Below are positions 18,971 through 26,820 of a stretch of 64,000 bases of DNA, piece after piece. Made by a program: the position numbers and the translations under genes. The notes beneath the pieces were generated by a model. It saw only the letters and a program-made list of their open reading frames with translations, was not told the DNA's origin and ran no database searches. The DNA comes from Bdellovibrio bacteriovorus HD100 (lineage in GTDB: Bacteria; Bdellovibrionota; Bdellovibrionia; Bdellovibrionales; Bdellovibrionaceae): assembly GCF_000196175.1 (NCBI RefSeq), contig NC_005363.1:62001-126000 (forward strand). Direction: 5' to 3'. How positions within the stretch are numbered: the first letter of the stretch is position 1; the number at the start of each line of letters is the position of its first letter.

Positions 18971-18984
18971 GGGACTGCAGTCCC
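18971..18984. other. 14-bp perfect palindrome
   Basis: gggactgcagtccc between the deaminase stop and the next gene. Could be a weak hairpin or an operator; no T-run follows. Confidence 0.35.
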
Positions 18985-19010
18985 ATTCACAAGTCAGAGA
19001 GAATAAAGGA

Positions 19011-21047
19011 ATGAAAGCACTTTCATTCCTTTTTCTTTTTTTGAGCGTTGTTGTCTCTTTGTCCTGCCAGCACAAGGAAAAACAAATCCCCCGCGATATC
19101 GCTTCTCTTCAAGCCAATGGCGGCATGGAAGGTATTTGGTTCTTGCAAGGAACTTCCTCCACCCGCGGGCCTTATAATGGTGAGCTGGAACTGCGCAAGG
19201 CATCCGATGGAACTTTTGATGTGGTTCGCGTGGTCACCTACATCAACTACTTCTTTGATGGCTTGAAAGTGCAGGAAGTATGGACCGGAAAGGCCGTGGC
19301 CACGCATGATTCCCTGACGATTTCCTATGACCTTCGCCAGGGTGATTTCATCACAAAGCTTGGCAATCAAAAGCGAGATCCGTCGGACTTCGATGCTCCG
19401 ATCACGGTGCTTTCCCGCTATGTGGTGACTCCGAATGGCCTTGCGACTCACTATGCAGATAAAAAAGTTTCTAACTACAACGAATGGATCACCACCCGTC
19501 GTGATCTTGAAGCGCAACCGTTGTGGGTGAATCAGCGCCAGACCATCAGTGCCCAGGGACCGAAAGTTCCTCTGGTGGTTCGTGGCGTGATCAATCTTTT
19601 CAAAAAAGACATTGGTTACGAAAAAGATCCTTTGGTGAAGTCCTACAAAAACCGCCCCGAGTATAAAAACGAAAATCCGTACATCGTTTTTGATCCCACG
19701 GACTTCCAGTTCTATCGCAACAACAAGGATGTGATTCGTGTCACCAACAAGATCGTCGATGACATCAGCATCACCGAAGCGGCGGTGAAACGAAATGCCT
19801 ATGCTCCGACGTTAGAGGAAAAAGCCAACAGCTATGACAAAAACACCCGTGACTTCCATATCAATGAAGCCGGCATGGTTGCGCACGCCGTGCTGGACGA
19901 AAACGGAAGACTGTTGAACTATTCCTTTGATGGGGATGCCGCCCTGTGGACGGGAATGTATCTGGGCTCTCAGGCGATGCGCTATCTGAAAACCAAGGAC
20001 AGCGAAGCTTTGGACAACGTGAAAAAGTCCCTGCGCGGTCTGATGACTTTGATGGAGATCACCAATGATCCGCAGCAATTCGCACGCACGTTGGCGCTGT
20101 ACAATCCCGCCCAGCCGGTTCCGGCCAAGTGGCATCGCGGTGAAGGCAAGTTCCAGCACCTGATCTGGCTTGAAGGCGGCAACAACGACATGATCAAAGG
20201 GATCACTCACGGCTTCTTGTGGGCCGGAATGGTGCTGCCACAAAGTGAAACCGAACTTTGGAAAGAGCTTCGTGCCAATTCCCGCAAGCTGATTGATCTG
20301 CAGGTTGTGAACGACAAATCCCAGAACCGTCCGGCGGCGTTGGGACTGGCAGCCTGGCTGACAAATGATGCCTCTTTCAAAGAGCAGTACATCAAGTACT
20401 ATGACAAGATTAAAACCAAGGTGACTGGTTACAGCTTCGACACCACTTTCTACTGGCATGGCTCTGCGGACTGGAGTGGGATCAATTTGGGGTTGGTGGG
20501 TGATATCACCGACATCACGCTGGCAGACCTGCTGGGTCAAAGTAAGATCCGCGATCAGTTGCGCGAACGCCTGATGGATGCCTGGGTGACGTATTCACCG
20601 GCGCAACGACATCTGCAGACGCTGGTGGCTTACGGCTTTGCTTATAAACACGGAACCCGTGGTGGGAACTTCCGCTCCGAAAGCAGCGAGGCGCAGTTTA
20701 ATGCTTCGTTGAACCAGGCCGCTTGGGGTCTTCGTGAAATCCCGTATCCGCGCCCGAATCTGGATGTGACGATCGATCATTCATTGCGCCCGGATTGGTG
20801 CATGTCTCCGATTCCAAGGTTGTTCTGGAAGTCCCTGAAAAAGCCGGAACCACCGGTCAGCTATTTCTATCAGGGTTTGTATAACTACCCTGTATTTGAG
20901 CTGCAGGCCTTCACCAGTAACTTTGTCTGGAAAGACGGGGCCTTCCTGTATCAGGATTCTCACCGAAAAGGTGTGGAAAACTCAGGGGTGGATTACCTGT
21001 ATGGCTATTGGCTGGCTCGTTACATTGGCGCCACCAATATCAACTAG
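19011..21047 (+). CDS. Large putative lipoprotein of unknown function
   Basis: 678 residues. An N-terminal hydrophobic segment ends at a candidate acylation cysteine (VSLSC, about residue 19; a non-ideal lipobox). Residues ~35-160 look beta-rich (GTSSTRGPYNGELELRK), and the rest is mostly helical with many aromatic residues and a repeated-helix look suggestive of an alpha/alpha barrel, but I cannot name a family or identify catalytic residues. ATG 19011 is chosen because AAAGGA lies directly upstream and the signal sequence starts there; an in-frame upstream start at 18969 would precede it by 14 residues. Probably envelope-located. Confidence 0.72.
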   Translation: MKALSFLFLFLSVVVSLSCQHKEKQIPRDIASLQANGGMEGIWFLQGTSSTRGPYNGELELRKASDGTFDVVRVVTYINYFFDGLKVQEVWTGKAVATHDSLTISYDLRQGDFITKLGNQKRDPSDFDAPITVLSRYVVTPNGLATHYADKKVSNYNEWITTRRDLEAQPLWVNQRQTISAQGPKVPLVVRGVINLFKKDIGYEKDPLVKSYKNRPEYKNENPYIVFDPTDFQFYRNNKDVIRVTNKIVDDISITEAAVKRNAYAPTLEEKANSYDKNTRDFHINEAGMVAHAVLDENGRLLNYSFDGDAALWTGMYLGSQAMRYLKTKDSEALDNVKKSLRGLMTLMEITNDPQQFARTLALYNPAQPVPAKWHRGEGKFQHLIWLEGGNNDMIKGITHGFLWAGMVLPQSETELWKELRANSRKLIDLQVVNDKSQNRPAALGLAAWLTNDASFKEQYIKYYDKIKTKVTGYSFDTTFYWHGSADWSGINLGLVGDITDITLADLLGQSKIRDQLRERLMDAWVTYSPAQRHLQTLVAYGFAYKHGTRGGNFRSESSEAQFNASLNQAAWGLREIPYPRPNLDVTIDHSLRPDWCMSPIPRLFWKSLKKPEPPVSYFYQGLYNYPVFELQAFTSNFVWKDGAFLYQDSHRKGVENSGVDYLYGYWLARYIGATNIN

Positions 21048-21102
21048 GCGCCTGTAAAAGATACCGTTGCTAATCATGGGGATATCTCTTAAAAAGGTCC
21101 CC

Positions 21103-21615
21103 ATGAAAAAGAAAAACGGCCGTGATTCCAAAGAGCTTGCTGATTTCGCCTTGGGTGAAAGTCAGACCAACTATCCAGAAACATATGCTCCAGAAGTTCT
21201 GGAGGCCTTTGACAACAAAAACCCGGGCAAGATCGCCTGGACCACTTTTGTATGTACTGAATTCACGTCCCTGTGCCCTAAGACCCGTCAGCCGGATTTC
21301 GCAAAGATCTTCATCAACTACATTGCTGACAAAAAAATGGTCGAATCCAAATCCCTGAAACTGTATCTGTTCAGCTTCCGTAACCACGGGGACTTCCACG
21401 AAGACTGCGTGCAGACCATCTGTGATGATCTGGTGAAGTTGATGAAGCCTAAATACATCGAAGTTATCGGCGAGTTCACACCGCGCGGGGGGATTGCGAT
21501 TTACCCTTACGCGAACTATGCGGCGAAAGATAAGTTCTTCCAGGAACTTTATAAAAAGCGCATGAGCGAATACGCTCCGGGCAAGTATTCTATGGAGCTA
21601 TCCAAGCTCTATTAG
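21103..21615 (+). CDS. queF: NADPH-dependent 7-cyano-7-deazaguanine reductase
   Basis: QueF reduces preQ0 to preQ1 in queuosine biosynthesis, using the T-fold (tunnelling fold). 170 residues: the active-site segment TSLCPKTRQPDF supplies Cys58 (thioimide) and Asp65, ESKSLKLYLFSFRN is the QueF signature, and GEFTPRGGI closes the fold, matching the short single-domain YkvM-type enzyme. The ATG at 21103 has AAGG 5 nt upstream; in-frame starts at 21076 and 21067 are alternatives. No preQ1 riboswitch was recognised in the short upstream gap. Confidence 0.95.
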   Translation: MKKKNGRDSKELADFALGESQTNYPETYAPEVLEAFDNKNPGKIAWTTFVCTEFTSLCPKTRQPDFAKIFINYIADKKMVESKSLKLYLFSFRNHGDFHEDCVQTICDDLVKLMKPKYIEVIGEFTPRGGIAIYPYANYAAKDKFFQELYKKRMSEYAPGKYSMELSKLY

Positions 21616-21625
21616 AGCTGGTACC

Positions 21626-21650
21626 TCTTGAGAGCGCTTTGCTCTCAAGA
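21626..21650. repeat. Inverted repeat TCTTGAGAGC-N5-GCTCTCAAGA, copy 1
   Basis: Perfect 10-bp arms (21626-21635, 21641-21650). It follows the queF stop, so it may terminate queF, but the same CTTGAGAGC/GCTCTCAAG core recurs at 22308 and 23219, which suggests a specific site or a reused terminator. Confidence 0.7.
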
Positions 21651-21857
21651 GCCCACAAATTGAACTGATTTCACAAAAACGTCGAATTGATGGTCGTTCA
21701 AGTCTCGGGCTTCGCCTGCTAAGTAGTTAAAAACATTGCGTCAGTTCCTCTGGCATGTCCGTTGCTTTTCGTCTCTTACAAATACAATAACTCAAAGCCT
21801 CCGCTTCGGCGTGCTCTAAGAGTCCATATCTGTAAGAGGTGTCTTATGAAAAAGATC
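21627..21857 (+). repeat. Copy A of a 231-bp duplicated control region
   Basis: Collinear without net gaps with 23219-23449. Shared landmarks at identical offsets are an inverted repeat, a 16-bp identical block (ttgaactgatttcaca at 21660-21675), aagtagttaaaaacatt, a sigma-54 -24/-12 promoter, and a nearly invariant ~60-nt leader running through the Shine-Dalgarno into the first four codons (ATG AAA AAG ATC). The coding regions behind the two copies are not alike beyond the signal-peptide start. Confidence 0.9.
21751..21766 (+). promoter_or_regulatory. Sigma-54 (RpoN) promoter, copy A
   Basis: TGGCATGTCCGTTGCT fits the -24/-12 consensus, with GG and GC separated by exactly 10 bp. Predicted start of transcription is near 21777, giving a leader of ~69 nt before the ATG at 21846. 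The conserved block at 21660-21675, about 90 bp upstream, is a candidate activator site. Confidence 0.75.
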
Positions 21858-22274
21858 ATGATTGCTTTACTTTCCCTTGGGTCGATGTTCCTTGCGACGG
21901 TCTCTCAAGCTTCCGAGGTGGGCACTTACACTCTTAACAAATCCCGCTCTTTGTTTAGTGGCGCTCAAGTGTTCCAATTGGAGCTGTCAGAGGGCTATCA
22001 AATGAGCTTTACCAGCAAGGAACTGGGTCATTGCAGTACCAGCAAAAAGCTGACGAACACCAACTATATTTATGCTTTGGCAGAAGGCCCTGGCATGGCC
22101 GAAAATCTTTGGGGCACCGTTTTCTGCGATAACAAGCAGTGGTTCACGGTTTACCTGAAGGTCAAAGACGGTTACCTGCCAAGATCCGGCGAAACAGTTT
22201 CTGGCAGTCTAAGAATTTCGGATTCTTCTTTTGATGAAGTTCTGGAAGTCAAAGTTGCGATTACGAAACACTAG
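21846..22274 (+). CDS. Small secreted protein under sigma-54 control
   Basis: 142 residues with a signal peptide (MKKIMIALLSLGSMFLATVSQA, cut after about residue 22 or 23). The mature protein is beta-rich with two cysteines (GHCSTS and TVFCDNK) that could pair. No family is recognised. The ATG at 21846 is fixed by the GTAAGAGG Shine-Dalgarno in the conserved leader; longer in-frame starts would run through the promoter. It shares promoter and leader, but not sequence, with the protein at 23438. A hairpin after the stop, followed by TTTT, probably ends the transcript. Confidence 0.78.
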   Translation: MKKIMIALLSLGSMFLATVSQASEVGTYTLNKSRSLFSGAQVFQLELSEGYQMSFTSKELGHCSTSKKLTNTNYIYALAEGPGMAENLWGTVFCDNKQWFTVYLKVKDGYLPRSGETVSGSLRISDSSFDEVLEVKVAITKH

Positions 22275-22306
22275 ATAAATTCCAATACTGCGAATCAGAA
22301 AAGATG

Positions 22307-22335
22307 AACTTGAGAGCAAAATGCTCTCAAGTTTT
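22307..22335 (+). terminator. Hairpin terminator carrying the CTTGAGAGC inverted repeat, copy 2
   Basis: Arms aacttgagagca / tgctctcaagtt with a 3-nt loop and a following TTTT run, 32 nt after the stop of the first small secreted protein. Same core as the elements at 21626 and 23219. It lies just ahead of the regulator gene. Confidence 0.65.
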
Positions 22336-22373
22336 CGCTTTACTCCCGCCTCAAGGTGCGCGCTAATTGTGCC

Positions 22374-23216
22374 ATGACATCAAGTGCGGCGACGACCAAA
22401 CCTCAGTTAAAAGACTATCTGAATGTCACCTTCTTTCTGAAGGACATCTATGCCTTTCGTAAGGCACATGAAGACAGCTTTTCCTATGAATCCTGGGCCT
22501 TTGAGCTTGGCTTTGAACATCGCTCCTTCCTGCGTCAGGTGGTGATCGGGCGCAGGGCTTTGACCGATACCACCGCCGCACAGATCAGCCAGCGCATGTT
22601 CTTTACCGAGGCGGAGCGGGAGCACTTTATGGTTCTTTACCGCTATTCACGCAGCCGCACACAGCCCGAGCGCGATCTGTTCGGCAAAAGACTGATGCAG
22701 ATTCTGAAGGACAACTATTATCAGACAGAGGTAGAAGTTTCAGAAGACTTCCTGCGCTCTCCGCTGTTCCCGCGCATGCAGGTTCTTTTAAGTCTTGGTG
22801 ATAAAGCCAAGACGGTCGAAGAAATGGCACGGCTGTTACAAGCCGATGTGCTGGAAGTGGAAAAAGGCATTGTGATTTTGACCCGTTTGAATCTGGCAGA
22901 ACAGGTGGGGGCCGGCTACCGAGCCACAGTCAGCAGCTTCAAAGTTCCCAGCAGCCTTGGCAACGAGGTTCTGCTGAATTACCACAAGAACAATCTGCAA
23001 GAGGCCATCTCGGCGACCAACTTGCCCGGCCATCTCAGACGCTATAAGAGCCTGATTCTGGCCATGTCCCAGGAAGAGTTTGAGCAGTTCCTTAAAAACA
23101 TGGACGCTTTCGTTAAAGAGCAGCTGCATCGCTTTGACACGTCCAACGAGACAGAGTCCCGTCGTCTATTTCAGGTGAACATGAACCTGTTTTCTGTCAG
23201 CACCCAACTGGATTAA
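22374..23216 (+). CDS. TIGR02147/DUF4423-family putative regulator
   Basis: 280 residues matching the pattern of the TIGR02147 family, which is expanded in Bdellovibrio and Fibrobacter: LKDYLNVTFFLKDIYAFRK near the start, an HTH-like FSYESWAFELGFEHRSFLRQVVIGRRALT segment, AEREHFMVLYRYSRS, and a C-terminal helical domain ending RLFQVNMNLFSVS. The family is usually viewed as transcriptional regulators of uncertain ligand. The start is uncertain: ATG 22374 is used, GTG 22356 is possible. It lies between two genes with duplicated sigma-54 promoters, which suggests but does not prove that it controls them. No sigma-54 promoter precedes it. Confidence 0.82.
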   Translation: MTSSAATTKPQLKDYLNVTFFLKDIYAFRKAHEDSFSYESWAFELGFEHRSFLRQVVIGRRALTDTTAAQISQRMFFTEAEREHFMVLYRYSRSRTQPERDLFGKRLMQILKDNYYQTEVEVSEDFLRSPLFPRMQVLLSLGDKAKTVEEMARLLQADVLEVEKGIVILTRLNLAEQVGAGYRATVSSFKVPSSLGNEVLLNYHKNNLQEAISATNLPGHLRRYKSLILAMSQEEFEQFLKNMDAFVKEQLHRFDTSNETESRRLFQVNMNLFSVSTQLD

Positions 23217-23218
23217 AT

Positions 23219-23241
23219 CTTGAGAGCGGACTGCTCTCAAG
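23219..23241. repeat. Inverted repeat CTTGAGAGC-N5-GCTCTCAAG, copy 3
   Basis: Perfect 9-bp arms immediately after the regulator stop codon. It sits at the same offset (124 bp) from the sigma-54 promoter as copy 1. Confidence 0.7.
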
Positions 23242-23342
23242 GGCGCGTAATTTGAACTGATTTCACAAGAATGTCGAATCGGTGATCGGTGGTCTTTTGG
23301 GCTGGCAATCCTAAGTAGTTAAAAACATTCTGTCAGGTTCAA

Positions 23343-23358
23343 TGGCACATCCGTTGCT
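23343..23358 (+). promoter_or_regulatory. Sigma-54 (RpoN) promoter, copy B
   Basis: TGGCACATCCGTTGCT is a near-perfect match to the -24/-12 consensus (TGGCAC, N5, TTGCW), GG to GC spacing 10 bp. Predicted start near 23369 and a ~69-nt leader to the ATG at 23438. Confidence 0.82.
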
Positions 23359-23437
23359 TTCTACCCTTTGCAAATAAATCAACTCAAGGCCTCCGCTTCG
23401 GCGTGCTCTAAGAGTCCATATCTGTAAGAGGTGTATT

Positions 23438-23905
23438 ATGAAAAAGATCCTAATCGGTTTGCTGTCTTTCGTCGCATTGTCTTCTGCTTCAGCCAAAAGC
23501 ACTTCGGGTACTGGCCAGATCGGCTCTGGCACTGTCAGTCTGACAGAAAAAGATTTTGCAGGCAGCTATATCGTGGGTCGCCTGGCTATTGAGGGCCCCT
23601 ATTATGTGGTTCAGTTTGAAGTCAGCAAAAAAGGTGATGTGGTGGTGTTCAGACAAGCCAACATGGACCAGGTTTCTGAAAACAACGACTGTATCGGTGA
23701 CGGCTTTAAAATCGACGGCGACATCCTGAATGTGGGTGTGGCTTGTAAAAGCCTGGGCGGCGCGGTTTTGAATTTTGAAATCAACGTGGCTGGTCTGACC
23801 AAGGCAGACCTTGAAAAAGGCGCTTCCGTGATGGTGCGCAGTGAAGCCACCGAAGGTGCCTGGATCCCGTTTGAGATCACAAAACGTAAAAAGTCATTCT
23901 TCTAA
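23438..23905 (+). CDS. Small secreted protein under sigma-54 control
   Basis: 155 residues with a signal peptide (about 1-19, ending ASA). The mature part starts with a Ser/Gly/Thr-rich segment and continues as beta-rich sequence with two cysteines (NNDCIGDG, VACKSLGG). No family is recognised and it does not align with the 21846 protein outside the signal-peptide start. The start is fixed by the conserved leader and Shine-Dalgarno. Probably periplasmic, surface or released. Confidence 0.78.
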   Translation: MKKILIGLLSFVALSSASAKSTSGTGQIGSGTVSLTEKDFAGSYIVGRLAIEGPYYVVQFEVSKKGDVVVFRQANMDQVSENNDCIGDGFKIDGDILNVGVACKSLGGAVLNFEINVAGLTKADLEKGASVMVRSEATEGAWIPFEITKRKKSFF

Positions 23906-23985
23906 GAAGTTTGAAGGTGAAGGCGTAACTCTGTGCTTGTCAAAAACGATGGGTGCAGAGGGATGCTTAAAGAATGCGCAAAAAG

Positions 23986-24076
<91 letters not shown>

Positions 24077-24218
24077 GCGGTCGGTTTTCTCGACTGAGGA
24101 TCCAAAGTGCCATAGGCCCGCCTGTTAATCAAGGTCTTGCCCCGACTCTTTTTGTAAAATTATCAAGAATGCTTGATTTTTCCGTGGCCGCAGTCTATCT
24201 ATACTTCTCTTTCACAGT

Positions 24219-24295
24219 GCACTCGTAGCTCAGCTGGATAGAGTACATGACTACGAATCATGTGGTCAGAGGTTCGAATCCTCTCGAGTGCACCA
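24219..24295 (+). tRNA. tRNA-Arg(ACG)
   Basis: 77 nt with encoded CCA. Acceptor gcactcg / cgagtgc, anticodon loop ctacgaa (ACG, whose A34 would be edited to inosine by TadA), T-loop ggttcgaatcc. A TTGATT-N17-TATCTA pair just upstream (24173-24201) is a weak promoter candidate. Confidence 0.95.
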
Positions 24296-24376
24296 TTTTT
24301 TTCTTTCAATAATTCTCCTTAAATTAGAAACTATAATACGCAGCGCGCCAAATCAGCTTTTGCCGGCCCGTCGTTG

Positions 24377-24634
24377 CTATTTCGCCTTCACGATCGATCC
24401 ATCAACCGGGTTGAAGTAGATTTCGACCTTCTTTCCTTCCTTATTGGTTCCGTAAATTTCGTAGCAAGTCCCCGGCTGCTTGAACTTCGAAATTTTGTAT
24501 CCCTCGGCTTCGACCTTTTTCTTAAAGGCTTCTTCGGTCATCCATTTATCTTTTGGTTCTGAGGTACACTCTTTTTTTGCATGGGCTGAAATTGAGATGG
24601 TTGCCAATAGAATTGTAAGGGCTAGCTGTTTCAT
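24377..24634 (-). CDS. Small periplasmic PepSY-domain protein
   Basis: 85 residues with a signal peptide (about 1-19, ending AHA). The mature part fits the PepSY_2 pattern: MTEEAFKKKVEAEGYKISKFK, then YEIYGTNKEGKKVEIYFNPVDGSIV. Two cysteines may pair. Divergently oriented from a cytochrome b561 gene 194 bp away, a neighbourhood in which small PepSY proteins are common and thought to accompany membrane electron transfer. A good Shine-Dalgarno (AAAAGGAGAAAAA) precedes the ATG on the minus strand. Confidence 0.82.
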   Translation of the reverse strand: MKQLALTILLATISISAHAKKECTSEPKDKWMTEEAFKKKVEAEGYKISKFKQPGTCYEIYGTNKEGKKVEIYFNPVDGSIVKAK

Positions 24635-24827
24635 GTTTTTTCTCCTTTTGATGGGATTAATTCCCTATCGCTTAGACTCAGTATCGCTATTCGCCGAAGA
24701 TTGAAAATGGTCTGAATGCCCTAAGTGTTGGAATAAAGGCCGGATAGGCCATTTGCCCAATGGACGACTTTTTAAAAAGAGACGATTTTAAAGCTTCAGA
24801 AGCGCAGAATTCAAAAGGAGGCGTAAG

Positions 24828-25535
24828 ATGCGGTCCACTTTGATATACGATTTGCCGACACGGCTTTTTCATTGGTTGTTTTCAGCCCTGTTTCTATTGT
24901 CATTTATCATTGCCAAAACTGTTGATGATAATTCGGTGGTCTTTAGCTACCACATGCTTTCCGGACTTTTGCTTGCCTGGCTTGTAGTATGGCGGTTCGT
25001 CTGGGGCATCATGGGTACAAAGCACGCCAAGTTCTCGGGATTCAGCCTGAACCCCCTTGAGCTAAAGAATTATCTTGTTGGCGTATTAGTGGGGTCCAAA
25101 AGGCGCTGGTCAGGGCATAATCCTGCCTCCAGCTGGGCCGCGATGGCGATGTTTGCCTTAGCACTGGGGTTGGCAGTAACGGGTTACCTGATGACTATGG
25201 GGAGCAAAGAAACCTTTGAAGAAGCACACGAACTAATGGCCAATGCGTTTGTTGTGATTGCGGCCTTTCATGTGGTCGGCGTGATTCTTCACTCGCTGAG
25301 GCATCGGGATGCCATCGCACTAAGTATGCTTGACGGAAAAAAAGAGGTGGATGGTGATGGGGCCGGAATTTCCTCTTCCAAGGGAATTGCGGCGGTGATC
25401 TTACTGTCATTGGTTGTCGTGGGTGGCTTGTATCTGACTAAAAATTTTGATTCGCAAAGAAGAACTCTTTCACTGCCGGGACAAACACTGCAATTGGGAG
25501 ATGCGGAAGTATCCACGGAAGGTGATGACGACTAA
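24828..25535 (+). CDS. Cytochrome b561 family membrane protein
   Basis: 235 residues, di-haem b-type cytochrome of the Ni,Fe-hydrogenase cytochrome-b/b561 group. YDLPTRLFHWLF opens the protein, with haem-ligand histidines in HWLF (helix 1), YHMLSG (helix 2) and the AFHVVGVILHSLRH pair (helix 4). Four transmembrane helices are visible, then a fifth hydrophobic segment (AAVILLSLVVVGGLYL) and an acidic tail. It shuttles electrons between membrane donors and periplasmic acceptors. GGAGG sits at ideal distance before the ATG. The next gene, a membrane-tethered LuxR regulator, starts 24 nt downstream. Confidence 0.88.
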   Translation: MRSTLIYDLPTRLFHWLFSALFLLSFIIAKTVDDNSVVFSYHMLSGLLLAWLVVWRFVWGIMGTKHAKFSGFSLNPLELKNYLVGVLVGSKRRWSGHNPASSWAAMAMFALALGLAVTGYLMTMGSKETFEEAHELMANAFVVIAAFHVVGVILHSLRHRDAIALSMLDGKKEVDGDGAGISSSKGIAAVILLSLVVVGGLYLTKNFDSQRRTLSLPGQTLQLGDAEVSTEGDDD

Positions 25536-25559
25536 AGTAAATTTTCGTAGGATCTGAAT

Positions 25560-26075
25560 ATGAACCAAAAAGAACGTGCAGTTCTTATAGCAGTGTTGGC
25601 GACCGTTACCTTAATGGTTGCTGTGGATTTGGCGACAGACTCTCAAGAGGGCGTCGCTCTTTGGCATGTTCTGATCGAGGGTGGAGCAGGTTTGGCGGCT
25701 CTTTTCGGAATCTTCTTCCTGATGAAAGATTCATTCAACCTGCAGCATAAGTTGTCAGACTCTTTAAATGAAAATGCCAGGCTTAAAAGTGAGGCCCAGG
25801 AATGGAAGCAGGAGGCACGAAAATACATCGAGGGCCTTTCCCATTCCATTGATTTGCAGTTATCAAAATGGAGCCTGTCGCTGGCTGAAAAAGAAGTGGC
25901 TCTGCTGTTGTTGAAGGGACTTTCACTTAAAGAAATTGCCGAAGTTCGCGGCACCAGTGAAAAAACGGCGCGAGCCCAGTCGATAGCTATCTATTCCAAG
26001 TCCGGATTGGCGGGCCGGTCCGAACTGGCCGCCTTTTTCCTTGAGGACTTGCTGCAGCCTCAAACAGCGGAATAG
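25560..26075 (+). CDS. Membrane-tethered LuxR-type (GerE HTH) regulator
   Basis: 171 residues: two N-terminal transmembrane helices (about 6-25 and 37-56), a short coiled coil (about 60-95), then a LuxR-type HTH: LSLAEKEVALLLLKGLSLKEIAEVRGTSEKTARAQSIAIYSKSGLAGRSELAAFF. Key GerE-domain positions (E of EKEV, GLSLKEIA, TARAQ helix) are conserved. There is no receiver or PAS domain, so the regulator is probably held at the membrane and may respond to envelope or redox state. Encoded directly after cytochrome b561. Confidence 0.85.
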   Translation: MNQKERAVLIAVLATVTLMVAVDLATDSQEGVALWHVLIEGGAGLAALFGIFFLMKDSFNLQHKLSDSLNENARLKSEAQEWKQEARKYIEGLSHSIDLQLSKWSLSLAEKEVALLLLKGLSLKEIAEVRGTSEKTARAQSIAIYSKSGLAGRSELAAFFLEDLLQPQTAE

Positions 26076-26126
26076 CCGGTCATGTTATAGCTAGCCAGTT
26101 TCAACTCGCCGAGTTACGTTTGAGCG

Positions 26127-26582
26127 ATGAAAAGCACGTTTTATCTTAAAATCGGCATGATGGTTCTGGCTCTGGTGGGTGTTTTCTATGGCATGAAGGC
26201 CCTGGATGGCGGCGCTTTAGAGGACAAGGCCTCGGACCCGCAAAGTGCGCTGGGTCTTCTGATCGGCAGCGACTATCGCCCCTTGAACTGGTGCCCGGAA
26301 AAAACCCAAAAGGTGGAGCTTTTTGACCCAGCCGGCGCCGTGACTAAAACCCTGGAAAAGCCTGAAGACATCAGCTCCGTCTGTGAAATCATGATGGGGG
26401 CCTTTTCCATGGAAGGGATTGAGGAAAGCTCATTTAAAAAGAGCCTGGCAGCCCATGGACCCTCGGGCGGACCGATTGTGATCCTGGAACAGGTTCCGGG
26501 AAAGCCTGTTTTCCGGGTCAAAGGCATGCCTTTTAGCTCTCCGATGCTTTCCAAGGCTTTGGATAGGCTTGCAGTTCCTTAA
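26127..26582 (+). CDS. Small membrane-anchored protein of unknown function
   Basis: 151 residues with an uncleaved-looking N-terminal anchor (about 7-25) and a soluble periplasmic domain containing two cysteines (LNWCPEK and SSVCEIM). No family recognised. Follows the LuxR-type gene by 52 nt on the same strand and may belong to the same operon. Confidence 0.72.
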   Translation: MKSTFYLKIGMMVLALVGVFYGMKALDGGALEDKASDPQSALGLLIGSDYRPLNWCPEKTQKVELFDPAGAVTKTLEKPEDISSVCEIMMGAFSMEGIEESSFKKSLAAHGPSGGPIVILEQVPGKPVFRVKGMPFSSPMLSKALDRLAVP

Positions 26583-26594
26583 GATTATTTCTGT

Positions 26595-26624
26595 TTGACA
26601 ACAGCCGCCCAAAGCCGCTAATTT
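26595..26624 (+). promoter_or_regulatory. Sigma-70-type promoter for tRNA-Asn
   Basis: Perfect TTGACA (26595-26600), 18-bp spacer and TAATTT (26619-26624). Predicted start lies about 8 nt before the tRNA. Confidence 0.6.
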
Positions 26625-26639
26625 AGCCCTTCACCGAGT

Positions 26640-26715
26640 TCAGAAGTAGCTCAGTCGGTAGAGCAAGCGGCTGTTAACCGCTGGGTCGGGGGTTCGAGTC
26701 CCTCCTTCTGAGCCA
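26640..26715 (+). tRNA. tRNA-Asn(GUU)
   Basis: 76 nt with encoded CCA. Acceptor tcagaag / cttctga, anticodon loop ctgttaa (GTT), T-loop ggttcgagtcc, discriminator G. Confidence 0.96.
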
Positions 26716-26738
26716 ATCTTTTTAGATTGTGATTAAGA

Positions 26739-26768
26739 AAACCAAGTCCATAAGACTTGGTTTTTTTA
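26739..26768 (+). terminator. Terminator after tRNA-Asn
   Basis: Stem aaccaagtc / gacttggtt with a 5-nt loop followed by a run of seven or more T. Confidence 0.9.
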
Positions 26769-26820
26769 TTTTTACCCCCTGTAAAATTCGATAGCATGGA
26801 ATCTCCAAAAGGAGTTTGCC

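Larger units (their letters stand above)
23219..23449 (+). repeat. Copy B of the 231-bp duplicated control region
   Basis: Collinear with 21627-21857. Inverted repeat at 23219-23241, identical 16-bp block at 23252-23267, sigma-54 promoter at 23343, and the near-invariant leader up to the fourth codon. The start codon lies 219 nt from the repeat start in both copies. Confidence 0.9.

Noticed and set aside
21773..21838. ctcttaca (21773-21780) can pair with tgtaagag (21831-21838) and hide the Shine-Dalgarno, suggesting a riboswitch-like leader
   Set aside because: The predicted sigma-54 start is near 21777, so most of the upstream arm would not be transcribed, and the pairing is imperfect in copy B.
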